Under the pieces are notes generated by a model. That model did no database searches. It worked only from the letters and a program-made list of their open reading frames with translations, and was not told the origin of the DNA. Positions 11,245-23,636 of a stretch of 64,000 nt of DNA are shown piece by piece. Numbering within the stretch: position 1 is the first letter of the stretch; each line of letters begins with the position of its first letter. The translations under genes were made by a program, and so were the position numbers. The stretch is taken from assembly GCF_012489685.1 (NCBI RefSeq), contig NC_080044.1:81268732-81332731 (forward strand). The letters are read 5' to 3'. This stretch comes from Lotus japonicus. Taxonomy: Eukaryota; Streptophyta; Magnoliopsida; Fabales; Fabaceae.

Positions 11245-13864
11245 TGTAACACCCCAATTTCTCAACTGAGGAGTCACATTAGTAACCTAACAAAGTCTAA
11301 GGACCAATCTGCAATCCCTAAAAACCAAGGGAATTTTTTTTCTGTAAAACAACTAAACACTTCGGCTAAAAGGTTGGAAACATACCATAACTTTATTTAG
11401 ATAACTTGTTTCCCGATATACAGTAATAATAGTTTACAATACCATAAGTAAGGTTCAGAATAAACATGCGCACTTTAACAGTGGCGGAAGCAAGACTTTA
11501 ATAACAGAGTTCTCATAAAGTAAAAGAGACTCCAACATAATCCACAAGAAGAGAAGCAAAGCTGCTTCTCATACCTCCACTCCACTGCTTACAACTCGAT
11601 CTCCAACTCGAGTAGCTATGCCTCGGCGGAAGGATCTCCATCGCCTAATAGCGTTAAGCGCCCAAACAACAAGTAGCAAATAGAAAGGGTTAACTCCATG
11701 CAATTACCATGTATAAAAGAGAAAAATCATGCTGTTCGAATTTAATTACCTGGCATGGTAAATAACTAGCATCATAACTCAACTCATATATCAACAACTT
11801 AAACATAAATTGGACTCAGATAATAATAACCTCAACAATGTAACATCAAATCAGATATCAATAAACCAATACGAAAATCCAACAACATAGGGTCAGGTGT
11901 TAGTTCCCTATAATGCAACTATATGCTGCTAACAAAATGGATCGATCAATATCGTCTCTCAAGACGGGACAATGATAGGACACACCTCCTCATCGCCACT
12001 TATAACGTCATACATGACGGGACAATCATAGGACACACCTCCTAATCGCCACTTAACGTCACACAAGACGGGACAATCATAGGACACACCTCCTGATCGC
12101 CACTTAGCATCTCGCAAGATGGGACAATGATAGGACACACCTCCTCATCGCCACTTGACTCAAGCCCTATATGCCAAGTCAGACAACAACAAAGCCCAAC
12201 CAAGGACCAATCCAAAGTAACCACATGTTCCATCCACTAGGAAGCAGTAACGACAGAAACCAGTAAACGGCCGAAGCCTCTCAGAAAACGGAGACACACG
12301 TCTCAATAAGTTCACTCGGCCGAAGCCTTCAGAAAACATTTTCCAAATTCAGCATAATAATCATAATCATCTGCCAATCAATATAAACATCTTCATCTCA
12401 AACGCAGGCAGTGCGATAAAAGCATGCAAGACTCAAAGACGCTCTAAAACCGAGTTACCCTTACCTTCGTGAGTAGAAGTTGGGCATGGAAATTGCGAAC
12501 CTAGAACAAAGAAAACACAATCATCAACACAAGCTTCACTAGGAGCAACACGATCTACTAATACTAATCGAAATCGTAAGAAAGCCTCTAAAGCTTCAGA
12601 GTTCCTATTTAGGCACAAATTGACAACGGAGACTTCGTTCGCTAAAACGAGCATAACTCGAGCTACAGAACTCAGAATGACACGAAACCGGCGCCAAAAT
12701 TTCGACAATTGAAAGAGCTACGCAATGGCTCAGGTCATAGAGACCCAAAAAATTATTTTGGACACGGTACCCAAGCAATTAGGTTTCGGCCACTATGGAA
12801 AATAGGGTTTTCGAACTTTTTCTTCGATCTAAATCAATTCACAAGGTAGTTTTAGGGTAAAACTAAGGCAAAGAATTGTCGGAACAATTTTCGGACAATC
12901 GGGTCGAAATACGACTATCCAGGGGCATTTTGGTCCAAAATAAAGGCTCAAAACTTCAAAGTTATCAGTTCGGAAAACAAATTTGACAGCATTGATCCTC
13001 ATGACATCCGTGACAACAAATCCTAAAGGCACGAAGTCAGATTACAGCTTTTCGACAATAAAGTTTCGAAATGTGCGACTAATGGGGTTTTGAATCAATT
13101 TTTCAGATCTTGGACAACTGAATCGCAATCGGCGATTACTGACAGAGGTTTTAGACTCATGGGAACATAAGGAACATAACCCAACCAAGAAATCAAGGAA
13201 ATCGGACAATTTTAGAAAAAGCTCAAAACTGTGAGCACAGAAACGACTTCAGAAACGCAACAGAAACAGTAAACAGAGGTAGGATTCATGCTAGTTACCT
13301 CATACCTAGAAGTAGGGACGAACTGCACGAAGATTGGTCAAGTTTTCGCGAAAATTTCTCCTCTCCTCCTCTCTCCTTGCTCGCGGCCTTGAATGGGTGA
13401 GAATGAAGAGATTTTGCTTTTTTCGAGCTATTTATAGGCAGGTGAAATCGCGGGAAAATGAAAATTTCGCGATTCCGATTTTTGCAGCACGTCCACCGAG
13501 GAAATTCTAAGAGAGATTCTGGCGTCAGAATTCCAGAACTCAAAACAATTATCTATGATTTGGGAAAAACGATATCTAAAATCCCAAAGGCGGTGTAAGT
13601 TAATCTGTCCCGTTAAACTACTTTTTGCTGTGATGCTCAGACGACAAAACTTCCTTCTGAAGAAAGATTGGAAATGTCGAAACAAATCTGGCAACGCGGA
13701 CGGAAACTTCGTTAGAAGTCCCGAATAGAAAAAGTCTTCATCCATCGCTCGAATCTAGGGTTTCGAAGCAAGGAAATTAGCGTCGTCGGACTTCCGAAAA
13801 GTGAATACTATCGTGCGTACAGTCTAGAGTTCCGAAATGAAACGCTGGTCGAAGGAAAAATAAA
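11245..13864 (-). repeat. Middle LTR, left portion, ending at the assembly gap
   Basis: This is the first 2620 bp of the LTR as read on the plus strand, cut by the N run. Up to about 12570 it matches the outer LTRs. Beyond that, one-base length differences in homopolymers appear, for example near 12576, 12873, 13300, 13420 and 13503. The minisatellite is at 11963-12168. Confidence 0.9.
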
Positions 13865-13964
13865 NNNNNNNNNNNNNNNNNNNNNNNNNNNNNNNNNNNN
13901 NNNNNNNNNNNNNNNNNNNNNNNNNNNNNNNNNNNNNNNNNNNNNNNNNNNNNNNNNNNNNNNN
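13865..13964. other. Assembly gap of 100 N
   Basis: Exactly 100 unknown bases, a conventional placeholder rather than a measured length. The flanks are overlapping parts of the same LTR: left of the gap the LTR is 267 bp short of its end, and right of it the LTR restarts about 1.26 kb earlier. Confidence 0.98.
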
Positions 13965-15487
13965 CTATTTAGGCACAAATTGACAACGGAGACTTCGTTC
14001 GCTAAAAACGAGCATAATCGAGCTACAGAACTCAGAATGACACGAAACCGGCGCCAAAATTTCGACAATTGAAAGAGCTACGCAATGGCTCAGGTCATAG
14101 AGACCCAAAATTATTTTTGGACACGGTACCCAAGCAATTAGGTTTTCGGCCACTATGGAAAATAGGGTTTTCGAACTTTTTCTTCGATCTAAATCAATTC
14201 ACAAGGTAGTTTTTAGGGTAAAACTAAGGCAAAGAAATTGTCGGAACAATTTCGGACAATCGGGTCGAAATACGACTATCCAGGGGCATTTTGGTCCAAA
14301 ATAAAGGCTCAAAACTTCAAAGTTATCAGTTCGGAAAACAAATTTGACAGCATTGATCCTCATGACATCCGTGACAACAAATCCTAAAGGCACGAAGTCA
14401 GATTACAGCTTTTCGACAATAAAGTTTCGAAAATGTGCGACTAATGGGGTTTTGAATCAATTTTTCAGATCTTGGACAACTGAATCGCAATCGGCGATTA
14501 CTGACAGAGGTTTTAGACTCATGGGAACATAAGGAACATAACCCAACCAAGAAATCAAGGAAATCGGACAATTTTAGAAAAAGCTCAAAACTGTGAGCAC
14601 AGAAACGACTTCAGAAACGCAACAGAAACAGTAAACAGAGGTAGGATTCATGCTAGTTACCTCAATACCTAGAAGTAGGGACGAACTGCACGAAGATTGG
14701 TCAAGTTTTCGCGAAAATTTCTCCTCTCCTCCTCTCTCCTTGCTCGCGGCCTTGAATGGGTGAGAATGAGAGATTTTTGCTTTTCGAGCTATTTATAGGC
14801 AGGTGAAATCGCGGGAAAATGAAAATTTCGCGATTCCGATTTTTGCAGCACGTCCACCGAGAATTCTAAGAGAGATTCTGGCGTCAGAATTCCAGAACTC
14901 AAAACAATTATCTATGATTTGGGAAAAACGATATCTAAAATCCCAAAGGCGGTGTAAGTTAATCTGTCCCGTTAAACTACTTTTTGCTGTGATGCTCAGA
15001 CGACAAAACTTCCTTCTGAAGAAAGATTGGAAATGTCGAAACAAATCTGGCAACGCGGACGGAAACTTCGTTAGAAGTCCCGAATAGAAAAAGTCTTCAT
15101 CCATCGCTCGAATCTAGGGTTTCGAAGCAAGGAAATTAGCGTCGTCGGACTTCCGAAAAGTGAATACTATCGTGCGTACAGTCTAGAGTTCCGAAATGAA
15201 ACGCTGGTCGAAGGAAAAATAAATAAAATCTTTAAATTTTCCAAGGATTCGAAATCTCACTTAAAACGTTGCTCTAAAGCGAAATTAGCCTATTCTGGAC
15301 ACGCTTGCCATAAGGCGGGTGTGCAGACGACTCGCTCTAATTCCTAAAATGACTACGCAACATTCCTCAAGCAATTCCTGAACTTTCTTCTTCATTAATC
15401 TTTCTCAAATATCAAACTCCTGTCACGCTTACACTGATTCTACGCGTGAGTCGGAAATTAGCTTGTTCTGAAAATCCAGGTCTTACA
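13965..15487 (-). repeat. Middle LTR, right portion, restarting after the gap
   Basis: Corresponds to left-LTR positions 4860-6383 and therefore duplicates 12608-13864. It carries its own homopolymer length differences near 14004, 14109, 14143, 14212, 14249, 14430 and 14770. Either it belongs to a further partly assembled copy or it is a redundant assembly of the same LTR. Confidence 0.88.
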
Positions 15488-15524
15488 ATACTACCCCCCA
15501 AAAAGAAAGTTTCGTCCTCGAAAC

Positions 15525-17699
15525 TTAAGGCTCAGTGAAGAGTTCCGGATACTGTTCCTTCATCCTCTCTTCTAGTTCCCAAGTAGCATCGCCCGTGACT
15601 TGGTTCCAAATCACTTTTACCAGAGGAACCTGCTTGTTCCTCAACTGCTTGATCCTACGTTCCTCAATCCTCATTGGTGCCACTTCAAAAGACAAGTTGT
15701 CTCTAAGCTGAATATCATCTTCCTTGATGATGTGAGAGGGATCAGGAATATACTTCCTCAATTGTGACACGTGTAGCACATCATGAATCTTGGAAAGAAA
15801 AGGTGGCAACGCAATCCGATAAGCTACTTTACCGACTCGCTCGATAATCTGATACGGTCCAATGAACTTCGGTGTCAGCTTCCTCGACTTTATCGCTCTT
15901 CCCACTCCGGTAGTTGGTGTCACGCGAAGAAACACATGGTCTCCCGCCTCAAACTCTAACTCTCTCCGTCGTGTGTCAGCATAACTCTTCTGTCGACTCT
16001 GTGACGTCCTCATCTTCTCTTGTATTTGCTTCACTTTCTCAGTAGTTTGTTGTACTAATTCAGGTCCAACGAGAAGATGTTCGCCATCTTGAAACCAACA
16101 TAAAGGAGTTCTACATCTCCTCCCATACAAAGCCTCATAAGGTGCCATTCCAATACTAGCATGAAAACTGTTGTTATAAGTAAACTCGATCAACGGCAAC
16201 AGCTCATCCCAGCTTTCTTGACTATCCAGAACACAGGCTCGCAGCAAGTCTTCCAATGACTGTATTGTCCTCTCTGTCTGTCCATCCGTCTGAGGGTGAT
16301 AGGCAGAGCTCAACCTCAACTTCGTCCCAAGCGCCTCGTGCAACGCCTTCCAGAAATGCGAAGTAAACTTCGGATCTCTGTCAGAAACAATACTCGATGG
16401 TACTCCATGAAGTCGTACAATCTCAGCGACATACACTTTTGCAAGTGCCTCCACATTGAACGTGGTCTTCACCGGTATGAAATGTGCTGACTTCGTCAGA
16501 CGGTCCACAATGACCCAAATGGAATCAAATCTCTTCCTCGTAGCTGGCAAAGCTACCACGAAATCCATAGAGATACTGTCCCACTTCCACTCCGGCACAT
16601 CAAGTGACTGTAACATACCCGCAGGCTTTTGATGTTCTATCTTCGCCTTCTGACATGTCAGACATGCCGCCACAAACTCTGCTACATTCTTCTTCATTCC
16701 TGGCCACCAAAAATTCAACTTTAGATCTTGATACATCTTTGTCGATCCCGGATGAATACTCAATCTGCTCTTGTGACCTTCGTCAAGAATCATCCTTCTC
16801 AACTCCATGTCCAATGGTACGCAGACACGTCCTTTGCAACGCAGAATGTTGTCGGTTCCTACCTCAAAATCCGGCGCTTTTCCCAAAATGATCAAGTTCC
16901 GTTTCTCGATCAGCTCCTCATCTAACAGTTGTTTCACCTTGATCTCGTTCAGAAAATCACTAGTGATCGTCACCATCCCAAAGCTCAATTTTCCAGGTGT
17001 CACTTGCATACCCAAACTGAGGTCGCGAAAAGTCTCGATAAGTTCCAATTCCTTAATCATCAACGATGAAACATGAATTGTCTGGCGACTCAGTGCGTCT
17101 GCTACAACATTTGCTTTTCCTGGGTGGTACAACAAAGTGAAATCATAGTCCTTGATGAATTCCACCCAACGCCTTTGTCTCATATTCAGATCCTTCTGAT
17201 CGAACAGGTACTTCAAGCTCTTATGATCACTAAAAACAGTGAAAGTGCTCCCATAAAGATAGTGCCTCCAAATCTTGAGCGCAAATACCACAGCCGCTAA
17301 CTCTAAATCGTGCGTAGGATAGTTCCGTTCATGTATCTTCAATTGCCTTGAAGAATAAGCCACAGCCTTTCGGTGTTGCATCAACACACAACCCAAACCT
17401 TGGTACGAAGCATCGCAGTAAACCTCGTAGGGTTCCTTCTCTTGTGGTAATGTCAGAACTGGCGCGGTCGTCAAACGCTTCTTCATATCTTGGAAACTCT
17501 GTTCACAATCCTCTGTCCAAGCAAAAGGTTGGTTCTTCCGGGTGAGTTTCGTCAATGGTCCTGCAATCTTAGCAAAACCTTCGATGAATCGTCGGTAATA
17601 TCCAGCTAAACCGATGAAACTCCTTATATCTGTCACAGTCTTAGGACGCTCCCATGCAAGTACCGCTTCCACTTTACTGGGATCCACAGCAATACCCTC
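15525..17699 (-). CDS. Chromovirus pol, downstream part: RNase H, integrase, chromodomain (right copy)
   Basis: The protein is the same as that of 6421-8595, shifted by 9104 bp: RNase H, zinc-binding and D-D-E integrase core, and C-terminal chromodomain. It lies in frame behind the amber codon at 17700-17702 and has no ATG of its own at the required place. Complete identity of two 720-residue translations argues for very recent duplication, gene conversion or assembly duplication, not two independent insertions. Confidence 0.9.
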   Translation of the reverse strand, partial: EGIAVDPSKVEAVLAWERPKTVTDIRSFIGLAGYYRRFIEGFAKIAGPLTKLTRKNQPFAWTEDCEQSFQDMKKRLTTAPVLTLPQEKEPYEVYCDASYQGLGCVLMQHRKAVAYSSRQLKIHERNYPTHDLELAAVVFALKIWRHYLYGSTFTVFSDHKSLKYLFDQKDLNMRQRRWVEFIKDYDFTLLYHPGKANVVADALSRQTIHVSSLMIKELELIETFRDLSLGMQVTPGKLSFGMVTITSDFLNEIKVKQLLDEELIEKRNLIILGKAPDFEVGTDNILRCKGRVCVPLDMELRRMILDEGHKSRLSIHPGSTKMYQDLKLNFWWPGMKKNVAEFVAACLTCQKAKIEHQKPAGMLQSLDVPEWKWDSISMDFVVALPATRKRFDSIWVIVDRLTKSAHFIPVKTTFNVEALAKVYVAEIVRLHGVPSSIVSDRDPKFTSHFWKALHEALGTKLRLSSAYHPQTDGQTERTIQSLEDLLRACVLDSQESWDELLPLIEFTYNNSFHASIGMAPYEALYGRRCRTPLCWFQDGEHLLVGPELVQQTTEKVKQIQEKMRTSQSRQKSYADTRRRELEFEAGDHVFLRVTPTTGVGRAIKSRKLTPKFIGPYQIIERVGKVAYRIALPPFLSKIHDVLHVSQLRKYIPDPSHIIKEDDIQLRDNLSFEVAPMRIEERRIKQLRNKQVPLVKVIWNQVTGDATWELEERMKEQYPELFTEP

Positions 17700-20015
17700 C
17701 TATGAGATGACATGTCCTAAAAACTTTACTTCTTCGAGCCAAAATTCACACTTTGTCGCGTTAGCATACAGTACCTTATCCCGAAGAACTTGTAATACTT
17801 GACGTAGATGTTCCTCGTGTTCTTCACGATTCCTCGAGTAGATCAAGATGTCGTCGATGAACACCACAACGAAGCGATCCAAGAATGGATGAAAGATCCT
17901 ATTCATGTAGTCCATGAATACAGCTGGTGCATTCGTAACTCCAAACGGCATCACCAAGTACTCATAGTGCCCATAGCGTGTCCTAAACGCCGTCTTTTGA
18001 ATATCCTCATCCTTGACTCTAATCTGGTGATATCCCGATCTCAGGTCAATCTTCGAGAAAATAGCAGCACCCTTCAACTGATCCATCAAATCGTCAATCC
18101 TTGGCAACGGATAACGGTTCTTTATCGTGACTTTGTTCAACTGTCGATAATCCACACAAAGTCGCGATCTTCCGTCTTTCTTCTTCACAAGCAGCACTGG
18201 CGCTCCCCACGGAGAAACGCTAGGTCGGATAAACCCCTTCTTGGTTAAATCTTCGAGTTGACTCTTCAGCTCAGTCAGTTCTGCCGGTGCCATACGATAC
18301 GGTGCGATTGATATAGGTCCAGTGCCTGGGACTATATCAATTGTGAACTCCATATCTCTGACCGGAGGTATTCCAGGTACGTCTTCGGGGAACACATCCT
18401 CGAAATCTTGCACAACAGCAATTCCGTGTACTCCATTCTCCTTAGCTTCCACCACGGTTGTAGACATGAGAGAACTCAAAGCTCCTTTCCTCAAAGAAAG
18501 CTTTGAAAAGTACGAGTTCAGGAACTCAGCGAGTCCAGCATCGGGAAAGATAACTACCTTATTGGCGCAATCAAGAAGAACATGATGGTGGGACAACCAA
18601 TCCATGCCTATGATCACATCCAATCCCTTGAGAGGTAAACAGATTAAGTTTGCTACAAACTTCTTATCTAGGTACATCCAAGGACATTCCAGACATGCAG
18701 TGTTAGTTACTAGACTCTTAGATGCAGGGGTAGACACTGTCAATTCAAACGGTAGCTTTGACACTTCTAGCTTTAACCTTGCCGCACAAGCTATATCTAT
18801 AAATGAATGCGTAGCACCAGAATCAAATAGCGCGATAAGGGAATTACCCGCAATCTCGCAGGTACTGCGGATCAGACCATCGTCTTCCTCAGCTTCAGTT
18901 CCACTGATCGAGTAGACCCTTCCACCAGCAGTAGGCCTCCTAGCCCCAGCAACATTTGCAGCAGCCTCAACTTTAGGAATCCTGCACTCTGCAGCAGTGT
19001 GGCCTGGCTTGTTGCAGTTCCAACACGCCGCAAGACTCTCAGAACAGTGGTTGGCATAGTGCCCCTTTTTGTTGCACCTGAAGCAAGTCACATCCTCCCG
19101 ATTCCCAGATGGGGTTCTTAGTGCAATTGCATTTCCACCAGTAGGATAAAAGGACCCAGAAGTTGTCCCCCTACCCTGAGGACGAACATACGGCTTCTTC
19201 TGGAAATGCCTACCCTTGTCACCTCTTCTTTGGTTAGTCCTAGCCGGACCTCCACTTCCTTGGTAAGGCTTGTTCAGACCTTGGAATTTGCCCCTTGCAT
19301 TATCAATGGCCTCAATCCCCTTGGTCTTCTCCACCAGCACTTGGTAGCGATTCAGTCCTAGCGGTTGCACCGCCCTCTGCAGCTCATAACACAGCCCCTC
19401 AATGAATCGCTCACACATGTAGCCTTCATCAATCTGTCCTCTAAAGTAACGGAAGTGTTTAGCCAACGACTCCAACTTTGCAGCATACTCAGCAACGGTC
19501 ATGCCTCCTTGACGGAGTCTCAGAAATTGTGCTTCCTTAGCGGCTCTAGCACTTCTAGGAAAGTACTTGTCCAAGAAAGCTCCACGGAAACACTCCCAAG
19601 TGATGGCTTGATGGTCAGCCTCCATCATAGCCCTAGCCCCACGCGACCAATACTCAGCTTCACCCGTTAGCAGGTAGGTTGCATAATCAACTTTCATCTC
19701 TGCAGTTGTACGCAAGAAGGTAAAGATCTTCTCCAACTCTTTGAGCCATAAGTCAGCTTCTTCCGGATCGAAGCCCCCAGAGAACTTCGGCGGATCCTGA
19801 CGCTTGAAATCATTCAGACCCCTGGTCTGAGCAGCAGCTAATTCACGTTCCTCCCGCTGAACACGGCGAGCATTCTCTTCAGCTTGGTTTTGTGCAGCCA
19901 CCAAAGCAGCAGTAGCAGCACGTTGAGCTTCAGCTTCCTCCCTTGCAGCAGTGTTAGTAACTTGTTGTGCCATAAGGGCAGTCAGATTAGCAATAGCTTG
20001 CTCCATCGGATTCAT
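17700..20015 (-). CDS. Chromovirus gag-protease-RT, truncated by amber stop (right copy)
   Basis: Translation is identical to 8596-10911. The chosen ATG is complementary to 20013-20015, and the open frame extends to 20114. Gag, two CCHC knuckles, DSGA protease site and the YxDD-type RT centre (FIDDIL) are intact. Translation ends at TAG 17700-17702 inside the RT thumb. This copy has the outermost 5' LTR (20349-23233) and primer-binding site, so it is the copy best placed to be transcribed. Confidence 0.9.
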   Translation of the reverse strand: MNPMEQAIANLTALMAQQVTNTAAREEAEAQRAATAALVAAQNQAEENARRVQREERELAAAQTRGLNDFKRQDPPKFSGGFDPEEADLWLKELEKIFTFLRTTAEMKVDYATYLLTGEAEYWSRGARAMMEADHQAITWECFRGAFLDKYFPRSARAAKEAQFLRLRQGGMTVAEYAAKLESLAKHFRYFRGQIDEGYMCERFIEGLCYELQRAVQPLGLNRYQVLVEKTKGIEAIDNARGKFQGLNKPYQGSGGPARTNQRRGDKGRHFQKKPYVRPQGRGTTSGSFYPTGGNAIALRTPSGNREDVTCFRCNKKGHYANHCSESLAACWNCNKPGHTAAECRIPKVEAAANVAGARRPTAGGRVYSISGTEAEEDDGLIRSTCEIAGNSLIALFDSGATHSFIDIACAARLKLEVSKLPFELTVSTPASKSLVTNTACLECPWMYLDKKFVANLICLPLKGLDVIIGMDWLSHHHVLLDCANKVVIFPDAGLAEFLNSYFSKLSLRKGALSSLMSTTVVEAKENGVHGIAVVQDFEDVFPEDVPGIPPVRDMEFTIDIVPGTGPISIAPYRMAPAELTELKSQLEDLTKKGFIRPSVSPWGAPVLLVKKKDGRSRLCVDYRQLNKVTIKNRYPLPRIDDLMDQLKGAAIFSKIDLRSGYHQIRVKDEDIQKTAFRTRYGHYEYLVMPFGVTNAPAVFMDYMNRIFHPFLDRFVVVFIDDILIYSRNREEHEEHLRQVLQVLRDKVLYANATKCEFWLEEVKFLGHVIS

Positions 20016-20332
20016 GCTGTCTGAACCTTGAGTCTCGATCGGTTGTGGAAACCTCCTGTTCCTGTTTTCATGAACAGTCAAAGACCACAACAGATACTCA
20101 GGCCAGAACAACACAAAGTTCTATAATAACTAACTATGTATATACTTATATCAAATGTATAATTAACAATAACTAGCATAAGGTTATTCACTTACGAATA
20201 ACCTTCAAAAATAATCTATATAAACAGTAATCAAGCACACTCTTCCTCCGATTGACACCCCATCAATCGGTCTCAGAGTTCAAACATCTTAAGCAGGCAC
20301 TCTACCCAAAAGCTCTGGTTTTCTAGACCAAA

Positions 20333-20344
20333 GCTCTGATACCA
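20333..20344 (-). other. Primer-binding site, initiator Met tRNA (right copy)
   Basis: The minus strand reads TGGTATCAGAGC, four bases inside the 5' LTR boundary at 20349. Identical to the site at 11229-11240. Confidence 0.85.
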
Positions 20345-20348
20345 CAAT

Positions 20349-23233
20349 TGTAACACCCCAATTTCTCAACTGAGGAGTCACATTAGTAACCTAACAAAGT
20401 CTAAGGACCAATCTGCAATCCCTAAAAACCAAGGGAATTTTTTTTCTGTAAAACAACTAAACACTTCGGCTAAAAGGTTGGAAACATACCATAACTTTAT
20501 TTAGATAACTTGTTTCCCGATATACAGTAATAATAGTTTACAATACCATAAGTAAGGTTCAGAATAAACATGCGCACTTTAACAGTGGCGGAAGCAAGAC
20601 TTTAATAACAGAGTTCTCATAAAGTAAAAGAGACTCCAACATAATCCACAAGAAGAGAAGCAAAGCTGCTTCTCATACCTCCACTCCACTGCTTACAACT
20701 CGATCTCCAACTCGAGTAGCTATGCCTCGGCGGAAGGATCTCCATCGCCTAATAGCGTTAAGCGCCCAAACAACAAGTAGCAAATAGAAAGGGTTAACTC
20801 CATGCAATTACCATGTATAAAAGAGAAAAATCATGCTGTTCGAATTTAATTACCTGGCATGGTAAATAACTAGCATCATAACTCAACTCATATATCAACA
20901 ACTTAAACATAAATTGGACTCAGATAATAATAACCTCAACAATGTAACATCAAATCAGATATCAATAAACCAATACGAAAATCCAACAACATAGGGTCAG
21001 GTGTTAGTTCCCTATAATGCAACTATATGCTGCTAACAAAATGGATCGATCAATATCGTCTCTCAAGACGGGACAATGATAGGACACACCTCCTCATCGC
21101 CACTTATAACGTCATACATGACGGGACAATCATAGGACACACCTCCTAATCGCCACTTAACGTCACACAAGACGGGACAATCATAGGACACACCTCCTGA
21201 TCGCCACTTAGCATCTCGCAAGATGGGACAATGATAGGACACACCTCCTCATCGCCACTTGACTCAAGCCCTATATGCCAAGTCAGACAACAACAAAGCC
21301 CAACCAAGGACCAATCCAAAGTAACCACATGTTCCATCCACTAGGAAGCAGTAACGACAGAAACCAGTAAACGGCCGAAGCCTCTCAGAAAACGGAGACA
21401 CACGTCTCAATAAGTTCACTCGGCCGAAGCCTTCAGAAAACATTTTCCAAATTCAGCATAATAATCATAATCATCTGCCAATCAATATAAACATCTTCAT
21501 CTCAAACGCAGGCAGTGCGATAAAAGCATGCAAGACTCAAAGACGCTCTAAAACCGAGTTACCCTTACCTTCGTGAGTAGAAGTTGGGCATGGAAATTGC
21601 GAACCTAGAACAAAGAAAACACAATCATCAACACAAGCTTCACTAGGAGCAACACGATCTACTAATACTAATCGAAATCGTAAAGAAAGCCTCTAAAGCT
21701 TCAGAGTTCCTATTTAGGCACAAATTGACAACGGAGACTTCGTTCGCTAAAACGAGCATAACTCGAGCTACAGAACTCAGAATGACACGAAACCGGCGCC
21801 AAAATTTCGACAATTGAAAGAGCTACGCAATGGCTCAGGTCATAGAGACCCAAAAATTATTTTTGGACACGGTACCCAAGCAATTAGGTTTCGGCCACTA
21901 TGGAAAATAGGGTTTTCGAACTTTTTCTTCGATCTAAATCAATTCACAAGGTAGTTTTAGGGTAAAACTAAGGCAAAGAAATTGTCGGAACAATTTTCGG
22001 ACAATCGGGTCGAAATACGACTATCCAGGGGCATTTTGGTCCAAAATAAAGGCTCAAAACTTCAAAGTTATCAGTTCGGAAAACAAATTTGACAGCATTG
22101 ATCCTCATGACATCCGTGACAACAAATCCTAAAGGCACGAAGTCAGATTACAGCTTTTCGACAATAAAGTTTCGAAATGTGCGACTAATGGGGTTTTGAA
22201 TCAATTTTTCAGATCTTGGACAACTGAATCGCAATCGGCGATTACTGACAGAGGTTTTAGACTCATGGGAACATAAGGAACATAACCCAACCAAGAAATC
22301 AAGGAAATCGGACAATTTTAGAAAAAGCTCAAAACTGTGAGCACAGAAACGACTTCAGAAACGCAACAGAAACAGTAAACAGAGGTAGGATTCATGCTAG
22401 TTACCTCAATACCTAGAAGTAGGGACGAACTGCACGAAGATTGGTCAAGTTTTCGCGAAAATTTCTCCTCTCCTCCTCTCTCCTTGCTCGCGGCCTTGAA
22501 TGGGTGAGAATGAAGAGATTTTGCTTTTTCGAGCTATTTATAGGCAGGTGAAATCGCGGGAAAATGAAAATTTCGCGATTCCGATTTTTGCAGCACGTCC
22601 ACCGAGGAATTCTAAGAGAGATTCTGGCGTCAGAATTCCAGAACTCAAAACAATTATCTATGATTTGGGAAAAACGATATCTAAAATCCCAAAGGCGGTG
22701 TAAGTTAATCTGTCCCGTTAAACTACTTTTTGCTGTGATGCTCAGACGACAAAACTTCCTTCTGAAGAAAGATTGGAAATGTCGAAACAAATCTGGCAAC
22801 GCGGACGGAAACTTCGTTAGAAGTCCCGAATAGAAAAAGTCTTCATCCATCGCTCGAATCTAGGGTTTCGAAGCAAGGAAATTAGCGTCGTCGGACTTCC
22901 GAAAAGTGAATACTATCGTGCGTACAGTCTAGAGTTCCGAAATGAAACGCTGGTCGAAGGAAAAATAAATAAAATCTTTAAATTTTCCAAGGATTCGAAA
23001 TCTCACTTAAAACGTTGCTCTAAAGCGAAATTAGCCTATTCTGGACACGCTTGCCATAAGGCGGGTGTGCAGACGACTCGCTCTAATTCCTAAAATGACT
23101 ACGCAACATTCCTCAAGCAATTCCTGAACTTTCTTCTTCATTAATCTTTCTCAAATATCAAACTCCTGTCACGCTTACACTGATTCTACGCGTGAGTCGG
23201 AAATTAGCTTGTTCTGAAAATCCAGGTCTTACA
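20349..23233 (-). repeat. Right LTR (5' LTR in element orientation)
   Basis: This 2885-bp LTR has the same length as the left LTR and no difference I could see. Its minisatellite starts at 21067 and its TATA-like box lies at 22535-22542 (minus). The LTR is followed by the target duplication ATTTG and then by the remainder of the MULE interior (23239-23456). Confidence 0.92.
22535..22542 (-). promoter_or_regulatory. TATA-like box of the active-position 5' LTR
   Basis: The minus strand reads TATAAATA. This is the LTR upstream of gag in the right copy, so any full-length transcript of the tandem element would start a little downstream of it. No expression evidence is available. Confidence 0.55.
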
Positions 23234-23456
23234 ATTTGGGTTTCTAGGTTTTCTTCATCTGGGTTCGTTTGACAGATGAACTAAATTTGCAAGCTTCTCT
23301 AAATTTGCAATCCAGTGTTTGATTTTGTTTAGTTTAGGTCATTGTTTAGATTAGAGATTTATGTTTAGATTAGGATTTTATTAAGTTTTTTTTTTCTGCT
23401 TATGTAACTGACTTGGAATTAAAAGTTTATTTTTAATTAATTTTTCTAATTAAAAA

Positions 23457-23627
23457 AAATAAAAAAGCCACGTGGTAAAGGTGACTAGGACAAAATTGAG
23501 CTCTGGCACACTTTGGCCTTAATTGAATTAAAAAAAAATTTCCAGGGACCCAATTTGATGCAAAAATATTCTAGGTCCTGGATTTGATTCCCTTTGTAAT
23601 CTCAGGGGCCTTTGGACCCTTTAAGCC
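23457..23627 (-). repeat. Right terminal inverted repeat of the MULE
   Basis: Inverted copy of 2570-2740. It ends CCCTTTAAGCC and is followed by the duplicated target TAAAAGATA at 23628-23636. Confidence 0.85.
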
Positions 23628-23636
23628 TAAAAGATA

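Larger units (their letters stand above)
3499..23233 (-). mobile_element. Ty3/gypsy chromovirus (Tekay/Del type) in tandem LTR-int-LTR-int-LTR form
   Basis: Three copies of one LTR (TGTAACACC...CTTACA on the plus strand) alternate with two internal regions of 4861 bp. The outer LTRs are each 2885 bp. The whole block is flanked by the 5-bp repeat ATTTG at 3494-3498 and 23234-23238, so it behaves as one insertion. The element reads on the minus strand: primer-binding sites for initiator Met tRNA lie next to the LTRs at 11245 and 20349, and a purine tract lies next to the LTR ends at 6383 and 15487. Domain order gag, zinc knuckles, protease, RT, RNase H, integrase, chromodomain places it among chromoviruses. 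Long LTRs and the chromodomain fit Tekay/Del. Both copies are broken by the same stop codon. Confidence 0.9.
2570..23627. mobile_element. Non-autonomous Mutator-like element (MULE), split by a gypsy insertion
   Basis: The ends are inverted copies of each other: 2570 onward reads GGCTTAAAGGGTCCAAAGG and the reverse complement of the other end, 23627 downward, reads the same. The match continues for about 170 bp with few differences. The element is flanked by a perfect 9-bp direct repeat, TAAAAGATA, at 2561-2569 and 23628-23636. Long inverted repeats plus a 9-bp target duplication are the signature of the Mutator superfamily. Without the retrotransposon at 3499-23233 and its duplicated target the element is about 1.3 kb and encodes no transposase, so it would depend on a transposase supplied in trans. 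The retrotransposon is necessarily the younger insertion. Confidence 0.85.
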
